Position numbers and translations under genes: made by a program
Shown here: positions 1 through 5,722 of the stretch, piece by piece
How the letters are laid out: each line of letters opens with the position of its first letter
Position numbering within the stretch: the stretch's first letter is position 1
The notes under the pieces: generated by a model
Told to the model about the DNA's origin: nothing
The model's database searches: none
What the model saw: only the letters and a program-made list of their open reading frames with translations
Assembly: GCA_013696425.1 (NCBI GenBank)
Contig: JACCYP010000242.1
Coordinates: 1-6,445 of the forward strand
Origin: Thermoleophilaceae bacterium
Lineage (GTDB): Bacteria > Actinomycetota > Thermoleophilia > Solirubrobacterales > Thermoleophilaceae
DNA length: 6,445 nt
Reading direction: 5' to 3'

Positions 1-648
1 ACCATCCGCGAGACGGTCGAGAAGATCGAGGGCAAGTTCATCAAGCAGACTGGCGGCTCGGGCCAGTACGGCGTCGTGCGCATCAACATGGAGCCCGCGC
101 CGGGCGAGGGCTTCGACTTCATCAACAAGATCAAGGGTGGGTCCGTGCCCTCCGAGTTCATCCCCGCAGTCGAGAAGGGGATCGAGGAAGCGCTGGAGAC
201 CGGCGTGAAGGCCGGCTACCCGATGGTCGACGTGCGCGCGACGCTCGTCGACGGCAAGTACCACGACACCGACTCCTCGGAGGTCGCCTTCAAGATCGCC
301 GGCTCGCTGGCGTGCAAGGAGGCGGCCAAGCGCGCGAAGCCCGTGCTGCTCGAGCCGATCATGGCGGTCGAGGTCGTGACCCCCAACGAGTTCCTCGGCG
401 ACGTGATCGGCGACATCAACCGCCGGCGCGGGCAGGTCGAGGGCCAGGAGCCGCGCGGCAATGCGCTCGTGGTCACGGGTTCGGTCCCGCTGTCCGAGAT
501 GTTCGGGTACGCGACCGACCTGCGTTCACAGACTCAGGGCCGCGCCGCATACAGCATGCAGTTCGACCGCTACGAGGAAGTGCCCAAGAGCGTGGCGGAC
601 GAGATCGTCGAGACCCGCACCGGCGAACCGGTCGCAGCGGGCGCCTAA
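1..648 (+). CDS. fusA: Elongation factor G, C-terminal part (5' truncated by window edge)
   Basis: The reading frame is open from base 1 and ends at TAA 646-648, giving the last 215 residues of a protein that is normally about 700. EF-G is the cytoplasmic GTPase that drives tRNA-mRNA translocation and, with RRF, ribosome recycling. The visible part starts inside domain IV (GKFIKQTGGSGQYG) and continues through the segment YHDTDSSEVAFK. The His encoded at 262-264 there aligns with the domain IV tip histidine (His583 in E. coli). Domain V follows (PVLLEPIM, then GDVIGDINRRRG, then the near-invariant SEMFGYATDLRS). The protein ends with a short non-conserved tail, EPVAAGA. The GTPase domain lies upstream of the window. 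The neighbour tuf follows after 68 bases, the usual str-operon order. No frameshift or missing key residue is seen in the visible part. Confidence 0.98.
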   Translation, partial: TIRETVEKIEGKFIKQTGGSGQYGVVRINMEPAPGEGFDFINKIKGGSVPSEFIPAVEKGIEEALETGVKAGYPMVDVRATLVDGKYHDTDSSEVAFKIAGSLACKEAAKRAKPVLLEPIMAVEVVTPNEFLGDVIGDINRRRGQVEGQEPRGNALVVTGSVPLSEMFGYATDLRSQTQGRAAYSMQFDRYEEVPKSVADEIVETRTGEPVAAGA

Positions 649-652
649 AAGC

Positions 653-658
653 TATGTT
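653..658 (+). promoter_or_regulatory. Possible -10 element of a tuf promoter (weak)
   Basis: TATGTT fits the TAnnnT pattern of a sigma-70-type -10 box. It sits in the only AT-rich patch of the fusA-tuf spacer (about 646-662). A transcript would start near 665, which would place the 664-686 hairpin at its 5' end. I see no convincing -35 box 16-18 bases upstream. Separate tuf promoters are known in other bacteria, including Streptomyces, but here the call rests on one hexamer. Confidence 0.2.
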
Positions 659-663
659 CTATG

Positions 664-686
664 GGTTCGTCCTTCGGGACCGAACC
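664..686 (+). promoter_or_regulatory. UUCG-capped stem-loop in the tuf leader
   Basis: The left arm 664-672 (GGTTCGTCC) pairs with the right arm 677-686, with one bulged C at 680 or 681. This gives nine base pairs around the loop TTCG at 673-676. The closing pair is C-G, the arrangement of the exceptionally stable cUUCGg tetraloop. No T-run follows (the next bases are ATCTGATCGACTTC), so it is unlikely to be an intrinsic terminator. It lies between the fusA stop and the tuf ribosome binding site. A role in mRNA stability, processing of a fusA-tuf transcript or attenuation is inference. Confidence 0.6.
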
Positions 687-700
687 ATCTGATCGACTTC

Positions 701-707
701 AAAGGAG
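701..707 (+). promoter_or_regulatory. Ribosome binding site of tuf
   Basis: AAAGGAG ends nine bases before the GTG at 717. This strong Shine-Dalgarno match fixes the non-ATG start of tuf. Confidence 0.85.
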
Positions 708-716
708 CGAATCGCA

Positions 717-1904
<1,188 letters not shown>

Positions 1905-1906
1905 CC

Positions 1907-1929
1907 GCTCCTCTCCAGGAGCAGTTTTT
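1907..1929 (+). terminator. Short intrinsic terminator after tuf
   Basis: Two bases after the tuf stop, GCTCCT (1907-1912) and AGGAGC (1917-1922) form a perfect six-pair stem with the loop CTCC. Two bases later comes TTTTT (1925-1929), the only T-run of five in this neighbourhood. The form is that of a Rho-independent terminator. The stem is short and the T-run is short and offset by AG, so some read-through into rpsJ is likely. Confidence 0.65.
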
Positions 1930-1934
1930 GCGTT

Positions 1935-1969
1935 CGGGGGCGGGTCCCGGAGTACGGGGTCCGCCTTCG
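1935..1969 (+). promoter_or_regulatory. Stem-loop in the rpsJ (S10 operon) leader
   Basis: Bases 1935-1949 pair with 1955-1969 without bulge or mismatch: fifteen pairs, of which four are G-U (1937/1967, 1938/1966, 1944/1960, 1945/1959), with the loop GAGTA (1950-1954). Because four pairs hold only in RNA, an RNA structure is more likely than a protein-binding DNA palindrome. No T-run follows, so it is not a standard terminator. It ends 22 bases before the rpsJ ATG. S10 operons in some other bacteria have regulatory leaders (L4-dependent in E. coli), but I do not recognise this as any described family, and function is inference. Confidence 0.55.
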
Positions 1970-1991
1970 GCACGTCTAGGTACCGACACAC

Positions 1992-2315
1992 ATGGCAGCA
2001 ATCACACAGAACAAGATCCGCATCCGTTTGAAGGCCTACGACACGTCGGCCATCGAGCAGGCTGCGCGCGAGATCGTCGAGACGGCGCAGCGCACCGGCG
2101 CTTCGGTCTCGGGTCCCGTGCCCCTGCCCACCGAGAAGAACGTGTACTGCGTAATCCGGTCGCCGTTCAAGGACAAGGATTCGCGCGAGCACTTCGAGAT
2201 CCGCACGCACAAGCGGCTCATCGACATCCTTCAGCCGACGCCCAAGACGGTCGACTCGCTCCAGCGGCTCGACCACCTGCCCGCCGGCGTAGACATTCAG
2301 ATCCAGCTGGTCTGA
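1992..2315 (+). CDS. rpsJ: 30S ribosomal protein S10
   Basis: This complete protein has 107 residues, against about 102 in most bacteria; the extra few are at the N-terminus (MAAITQN before KIRIRLKAYD). S10 sits in the head of the 30S subunit and also acts as NusE in transcription antitermination with NusB. Family signatures are IRIRLKAYD near the start, SGPVPLPTEKNVYCVIRSP in the middle and REHFEIRTHKRLIDI followed by PTPKTVDSL. The ATG start is the only sensible one. Its Shine-Dalgarno is poor: only AGG at 1978-1980, eleven bases away, the weakest in the window. It is the first gene of the S10 operon, 87 bases after tuf, behind a terminator and a leader stem-loop. Its TGA overlaps the rplC ATG by one base (TGATG). 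Confidence 0.98.
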   Translation: MAAITQNKIRIRLKAYDTSAIEQAAREIVETAQRTGASVSGPVPLPTEKNVYCVIRSPFKDKDSREHFEIRTHKRLIDILQPTPKTVDSLQRLDHLPAGVDIQIQLV

Positions 2316-2944
2316 TGCCCGCGCTGTTGGGAAAGAAGCTCGGCATGACCCAGGTCTTCCAGGAAGACGGCCGGGTCGAGCGCGTGACCGTGGTCGAGGC
2401 CGGCCCGTGCGTGGTCACGGCCATCCGCACCGAGGAGCGCGACGGCTACGAGGCGGTGCAGCTCGCCTTCGGCGAGATCCGCGAGAAGAGCATCACCAAG
2501 GGCGAGCTCGGCCACCTGAAGAAGGCCGATGCCGGGCCGCTCAAGCACGTGCGCGAGTTCCGGGACGAGGCGGGCGAGCTGCAGGTGGGCGAGGTCGTGA
2601 AGGTCGACGTCTTCGAACCGGGCCAGATAGTGAAGGTCTCCGGCGTGTCCAAGGGCAAGGGCTTCCAGGGCACGATCAAGCGCCACAACTTCTCTCGTGG
2701 TCCCGTCTCCCACGGCTCGCACAACGTGCGCGCCCCGGGCTCGATCGGTGCCTCCGCCACGCCCTCGCGGGTGTTCAAGGGCATCCGCGGCCCCGGCCAG
2801 ATGGGCAACGAGCGCGTCACCCAGCGCGGTCTCACCGTGGTCGACGTGAAGCCCGACCAGAATCTGATCCTTCTGCGCGGCTCCGTGCCCGGCGCAAAGG
2901 GCACCACCGTGGAGATCAGGACCGAAGGGAAGGGCGCTTCGTAG
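2315..2944 (+). CDS. rplC: 50S ribosomal protein L3
   Basis: This complete protein has 209 residues, the usual length. L3 is an early-assembly 23S rRNA-binding protein whose long internal loop reaches toward the peptidyl-transferase centre. Visible signatures are LLGKKLGMTQVF at the N-terminus, SKGKGFQGTIKRHNF (about 112-126), SRGPVSHGSHN, PGSIGASATPSRVFKG (about 141-156) and GQMGNERVTQRGL, ending near GSVPGAKG. The glutamine that is N5-methylated by PrmB in E. coli (Gln150) aligns with Ala148 here, as I would expect in Actinomycetota. The ATG overlaps the rpsJ stop by one base and has no clear Shine-Dalgarno, so translation probably depends on coupling to rpsJ. The TAG overlaps the GTG start of rplD by one base. 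Confidence 0.98.
   Translation: MPALLGKKLGMTQVFQEDGRVERVTVVEAGPCVVTAIRTEERDGYEAVQLAFGEIREKSITKGELGHLKKADAGPLKHVREFRDEAGELQVGEVVKVDVFEPGQIVKVSGVSKGKGFQGTIKRHNFSRGPVSHGSHNVRAPGSIGASATPSRVFKGIRGPGQMGNERVTQRGLTVVDVKPDQNLILLRGSVPGAKGTTVEIRTEGKGAS
2930..2934 (+). promoter_or_regulatory. Ribosome binding site of rplD
   Basis: AAGGG inside the 3' end of rplC lies nine bases before the GTG at 2944. It supports that GTG, which overlaps the rplC TAG (TAGTG), as the start of rplD. Confidence 0.6.
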
Positions 2945-3564
2945 TGGCCGCCGTCAAGGCACCGATACTCGGCAAGCAGGCCAAGGCCGACCTCGACGAG
3001 GCCGTCTTCGGCGAGAGCTTTCACATGCCGCTCGTGCACGAGGCCGCGCGCGCGGAGCTGAATGCGCGCCGCCAGGGCACACAGTCGGCGAAGACCCGCG
3101 GCGAGGTTGACATGACCGGTGCCAAGGCATGGCGCCAGAAGGGCACCGGCCGCGCCCGCGTCGGCGCGCTCTCCTCGCCCCAGCGCTACGGAGGCGGCGT
3201 GGCCTTCGCCCCCAAGCCGCGCCACTACACCGTGAAGGTGAACCGCAAGGCGCGCCGCAAGGCGCTGCGCGCGGCCCTCTCGGTCCACGCCGACCGGGAG
3301 TCGGTCGCCGTGATCGAGGCCGCCTCCTTCGACGCCCCGGCTACGAAGAAGGCCGCCGAGGCCCTCGGCAAGCTGAAGGGCGAGGGCTCCGTGCTGCTCG
3401 TGCTCCCGCTCGAGGGCGCCGAGAACATCGGCAAGAGCTTCCGCAACATCCCGAACGTGCGCGTGCTCGGCGCGAACGAAGTCGGTGTGGCCGATGTCAT
3501 CGGCGCCGCGCGCCTCGTGGTCGCCTCCGAGGCGCTCGAGGAGCTCGGGAGGGTGGCCGCGTGA
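2944..3564 (+). CDS. rplD: 50S ribosomal protein L4
   Basis: This complete protein has 206 residues, near the 201-210 usual for L4. L4 binds 23S rRNA early in assembly, and its extended loop forms part of the exit-tunnel constriction. In E. coli it also represses its own operon. The loop region is clear: RRQGTQSAKTRGEV, then KAWRQKGTGRARVG, where Lys66 aligns with E. coli Lys63 (an erythromycin-resistance site) and is wild type. The globular part continues with RKARRKALRAAL and ends with a Rossmann-like C-terminal half (NIPNVRVLGANEVGVADVI). The start is GTG at 2944, overlapping the rplC stop; an in-frame extension upstream would only be the shadow of rplC. The last four bases overlap the rplW start (GTGA), which indicates tight coupling. 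Confidence 0.97.
   Translation: MAAVKAPILGKQAKADLDEAVFGESFHMPLVHEAARAELNARRQGTQSAKTRGEVDMTGAKAWRQKGTGRARVGALSSPQRYGGGVAFAPKPRHYTVKVNRKARRKALRAALSVHADRESVAVIEAASFDAPATKKAAEALGKLKGEGSVLLVLPLEGAENIGKSFRNIPNVRVLGANEVGVADVIGAARLVVASEALEELGRVAA
3547..3553 (+). promoter_or_regulatory. Ribosome binding site of rplW
   Basis: GGGAGGG, inside the last codons of rplD, lies seven bases before the GTG at 3561 and supports that start, which overlaps the rplD stop by four bases. Confidence 0.75.
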
Positions 3565-3866
3565 ATTCCCGCAGCGTCCTCATCCGCCCGGTGATCAGCG
3601 AGAAGAGCTATTCCCTGCTCGCGGCCAACAAGTACACGTTCCGGATTCACCCCGACGCGAACAAGACCCAGGTCCGCCAGGCCGTTGAGGAGATCTTCGG
3701 GGTGCGCGTGCTCGACGTGCGCACGGTGACGGTGAAGCCGAAGCCCAAACGGCGCGGTTTCTCCTCAGGCAAGACCCGCCATTGGAAGAAGGCGATCGTG
3801 GAACTCCACGCCGAGGACTCGATCGAGCTGTTCGAGGGTCAAGAGACCGAGGGGGCCGAGGCTTAG
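3561..3866 (+). CDS. rplW: 50S ribosomal protein L23
   Basis: This complete protein has 101 residues, typical of L23. L23 lies at the mouth of the peptide exit tunnel and docks trigger factor and signal recognition particle. The start is GTG in a GTGA overlap with rplD, backed by GGGAGGG upstream. Family signatures are IRPVISEKSY near the N-terminus, where Glu14 aligns with E. coli Glu18 (the trigger factor contact), NKYTFRIHPDANKTQVRQAVEEIF in the middle, and KPKRRGFSSGKTRHWKKAIVEL, which contains the basic rRNA-binding loop. The C-terminal 17 or so residues (after AEDSIELF) are acidic and variable. rplB starts two bases after its TAG. Confidence 0.97.
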   Translation: MNSRSVLIRPVISEKSYSLLAANKYTFRIHPDANKTQVRQAVEEIFGVRVLDVRTVTVKPKPKRRGFSSGKTRHWKKAIVELHAEDSIELFEGQETEGAEA

Positions 3867-3868
3867 TC

Positions 3869-4708
3869 ATGGCCATCAAGAAGCACAAGCCGACCTCCCC
3901 GGGCCGTCGCTTCGCGACCTGGTCCGACCGCGCGGAGGTCACCAAGAAGACTCCCGAGAAGTCGCTCACAGAGGGGCTCAAGAAGTCCGGTGGCCGCAAC
4001 TCGAAGGGCCGCATCACCTCGCGCCACCGCGGCGGCGGGGCCAAGCGCCTGTACCGCAAGATCGACTTCAAGCGCCTGAAGGACGGCGTGCCGGCCAAGG
4101 TCGCCGCGATCGAGTACGACCCCAACCGCACCGCCTACATCGCGCTCATCAACTACGCCGACGGCGACAAGGCCTACATCCTCGCTCCCGCGAACCTGAC
4201 CGTCGGGGCCACGGTCGAGAGCGGCCCCGAGGCCGACATCCGGCCCGGGAACGCGCTCCCGCTCGAGCGGATCCCAACCGGCACCACCATTCACAACGTC
4301 GAGCTGAAGCCCGGCCGCGGCGGCCAGATGGGGCGTTCCGCCGGCACCTCGATCCAGCTCGTCGCGAAGGAGGGCAAGATGGCCACGGTGCGCCTGCCCT
4401 CCGGTGAGATGCGCCTGATCCAGGCGGCCTGCCGCGCCACGATCGGCGCGATCGGCAACGCCGAGCACCAGAACGTCGACATCGGCAAGGCGGGGCGCAA
4501 CCGTCACAAGGGCAAGCGCCCGCAGACGCGTGGCACCGCCATGAACCCGGTCGACCATCCCCACGGTGGCGGCGAGGGCTCGACCACGCCCGGCCGTCAC
4601 CCGGTTACCCCGTGGGGTGTTCCTACCCTCGGTTACCGCACACGCAAGAAGAACAAGGATTCCGACCGCTACATCGTCCGCGGTCGCAGAAGGGGCAAGA
4701 AGAGGTGA
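3869..4708 (+). CDS. rplB: 50S ribosomal protein L2
   Basis: This complete protein has 279 residues; L2 is usually 273-280. L2 is one of the most conserved 50S proteins, needed for subunit association and close to the peptidyl-transferase centre. The N-terminal MAIKKHKPTSPGRRF is followed by the basic stretch GRNSKGRITSRHRGGGAKR, an OB-fold and an SH3-like middle region (GTTIHNVELKPGRGGQ), then the diagnostic motif MNPVDHPHGGGEG starting at residue 225. His230 there aligns with E. coli His229, implicated in peptide-bond formation. The C-terminus is strongly basic (RGRRRGKKR). GAGG at 3858-3861 lies seven bases before the ATG. The last codons carry the ribosome binding site of rpsS. Confidence 0.98.
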   Translation: MAIKKHKPTSPGRRFATWSDRAEVTKKTPEKSLTEGLKKSGGRNSKGRITSRHRGGGAKRLYRKIDFKRLKDGVPAKVAAIEYDPNRTAYIALINYADGDKAYILAPANLTVGATVESGPEADIRPGNALPLERIPTGTTIHNVELKPGRGGQMGRSAGTSIQLVAKEGKMATVRLPSGEMRLIQAACRATIGAIGNAEHQNVDIGKAGRNRHKGKRPQTRGTAMNPVDHPHGGGEGSTTPGRHPVTPWGVPTLGYRTRKKNKDSDRYIVRGRRRGKKR

Positions 4709-4709
4709 T
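4702..4709 (+). promoter_or_regulatory. Near-perfect ribosome binding site of rpsS
   Basis: GAGGTGAT matches eight consecutive bases of the ideal AAAGGAGGTGATC complement of the 16S rRNA 3' end. Its GAGG core ends seven bases before the TTG at 4713, which is ideal spacing. It overlaps the rplB stop codon. The nearby ATG at 4708 is out of frame and too close to the core. Confidence 0.8.
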
Positions 4710-4712
4710 GAC

Positions 4713-4991
4713 TTGAGCAGATCTTCCAAGAAGGGCCCGTGGGTCGAGGAACGCCTGATGGGGCGCATCGAGGCCATGAACTCCTCGGGCGACAAGCAGA
4801 TGATCAAGACCTGGTCGCGGACCTCGACGATCTTCCCGGAGATGGTCGGTCACACGATCGCCGTCCACGACGGGCGCAAGCACGTGCCCGTGTTCGTGTC
4901 CGAATCGATGGTGGGCCACAAGCTGGGCGAGTTCGCTCCCACCCGCGTGTTCCGCGGGCACACCAGCGGCGGGAAGGCCGCGGTGCGTTAG
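4713..4991 (+). CDS. rpsS: 30S ribosomal protein S19
   Basis: This complete protein of 92 residues is the normal length for S19. S19 sits in the 30S head, contacts S13 and 16S rRNA, and approaches the A-site finger of the large subunit. The start is TTG: it is the first possible start in this frame that gives the family N-terminus SRSSKKGPWVEERL, and it has an excellent Shine-Dalgarno. Further signatures are TWSRTSTIFPEMVGHTIAVH, the GRKHVPVF segment and the C-terminal GEFAPTRVFRGH. TTG is rare for ribosomal proteins, and the strong binding site may compensate for it. It starts four bases after rplB and ends two bases before rplV. Confidence 0.97.
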   Translation: MSRSSKKGPWVEERLMGRIEAMNSSGDKQMIKTWSRTSTIFPEMVGHTIAVHDGRKHVPVFVSESMVGHKLGEFAPTRVFRGHTSGGKAAVR

Positions 4992-4993
4992 CG

Positions 4994-5722
4994 ATGGCCG
5001 AGCCGAAGAACGACCCGGAGAAGGAGAAGGACGTGGCGGCCCCCGAGGAGGAGGCCACGGAGGCCAAGCCGAAGGCTGCCGCGAAAAAGAAGCCCGCTGC
5101 GAAGAAGCCGGCTGCGAAGACCTCCGGTGCTGGCCGCGGCAAAGCCGCTGCCAGTGAAAAGCCGGCCGCGAAGCCGAAGGCCGCCGACGCCGAGGAGCCC
5201 GACGCTCCCGAGGAGACCCCCGTCGACGACAAGTCCGACGAGGAGGACCAGCCGAAGGAGGTCTCCGATGCTGGTCGCGGCGAAGCCGCTAGCAGTGTCA
5301 AGCCCAAGCGCCGCCGCCGTGGCGCCGCCGAGGTATCGGCCGGCACGGAAAAGAAGCCGCGCCGCACCGCCGACGCCGATGTCGCCGTCCGCGCCCACGC
5401 GAAGTACGTGCGCATCGCGCCGCGCAAGGCCCGCCTCATGGTCGACCACATCCGGGGCAAGTCCGTCGACGAGGCGCGCGCGATCCTTACGCACACGCCG
5501 CGCGCGGCATCCACCGACATCTTGAAGCTGCTCAACTCCGCCGTCGCCAACGCGGAGAACAACCACGAGCTGCTCGCCGACGAGCTGAAGATCGGCAAGG
5601 CATACGTCGACGAGGGCCCGACCATCAAGCGCTTCCGCCCGCGCGCGCTCGGACGAGCGACGCCGATTCACAAGCGCACCAGCCACATGACGGTCGTACT
5701 GACCGCTAAGGAGAACCTCTAG
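4994..5722 (+). CDS. rplV: 50S ribosomal protein L22 with a long N-terminal extension
   Basis: The protein has 242 residues, about twice the usual 110-120. The L22 domain is residues 132 to 242: VRAHAKYVRIAPRKARLMVD at its start, SAVANAENNH in the middle, and the tunnel-lining beta-hairpin with RFRPRALGRA and KRTSHMTVVL near the end. Residues 1-131 are low-complexity and probably disordered: a KPAAKKPAAK-like Lys/Ala/Pro part (25-62), an acidic part (65-92, rich in Asp and Glu), then a basic part with RRRR at 106-109. The ATG at 4994 lies two bases after rpsS; the only other in-frame candidate I see in the extension is GTG at residue 14, and none lies near the L22 domain. The extension is in frame without stops and ends in a correct L22, so it is very likely translated. 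A GGGAAGG lies 16 bases upstream, which is far, so coupling to rpsS is likely. The role of the extension is unknown. Confidence 0.95.
   Translation: MAEPKNDPEKEKDVAAPEEEATEAKPKAAAKKKPAAKKPAAKTSGAGRGKAAASEKPAAKPKAADAEEPDAPEETPVDDKSDEEDQPKEVSDAGRGEAASSVKPKRRRRGAAEVSAGTEKKPRRTADADVAVRAHAKYVRIAPRKARLMVDHIRGKSVDEARAILTHTPRAASTDILKLLNSAVANAENNHELLADELKIGKAYVDEGPTIKRFRPRALGRATPIHKRTSHMTVVLTAKENL
5116..5163 (+). repeat. In-frame repeat module, copy 1, with internal palindrome
   Basis: This segment of the rplV extension matches 5257-5304. Over the best 36 bases (5128-5163 against 5269-5304), 30 are identical; the flanking 12 bases are weaker. It encodes GAGRGKAA. Within it, 5130-5140 pairs with 5144-5154 around the loop AAA, with one C-T mismatch, so the module is also an imperfect palindrome. 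Confidence 0.65.
5257..5304 (+). repeat. In-frame repeat module, copy 2, with internal palindrome
   Basis: This is the second copy, 141 bases (47 codons) downstream and in the same frame, encoding DAGRGEAA. Here 5271-5281 pairs with 5285-5295 around the loop GAA, with two mismatches. The pair C5134-G5150 of copy 1 is T5275-A5291 here, which keeps pairing, while G5274/G5292 loses a pair present in copy 1. Confidence 0.65.
5708..5713 (+). promoter_or_regulatory. Ribosome binding site of rpsC
   Basis: AAGGAG, in the last codons of rplV, lies eight bases before the GTG at 5722 and supports this start, which overlaps the rplV TAG by one base (TAGTG). Confidence 0.8.

Noticed and set aside
1913..1952. 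Possible loop-loop pairing of the terminator loop CTCC (1913-1916) with GGAG (1949-1952) of the rpsJ leader stem
   Set aside because: Only four bases, one of them in the closing pair of the second stem; a chance match of this size is expected in GC-rich DNA.
1928..1957. TTGCGT (1928-1933) as -35 with GTACGG (1952-1957) as -10 of an S10 promoter
   Set aside because: The -10 match is poor, and the elements overlap the terminator T-run and the leader stem.
1965..1970. A second cUUCGg tetraloop in the rpsJ leader
   Set aside because: Only the closing C-G pair forms; the next position is C opposite C, so there is no stem. These bases fit better in the 1935-1969 stem.
3863..4807. Antisense open frame (314 codons) opposite rplB and rpsS
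   Set aside because: A typical shadow in high-GC coding DNA; low-complexity Val/Ala/Gly/Arg product and no binding site or conserved motif.
4804..5686. Two antisense open frames opposite rplV
   Set aside because: They are Ala/Ser/Gly/Leu-rich mirror images of the Lys/Ala/Pro codons of the L22 extension and contain no recognisable domain.
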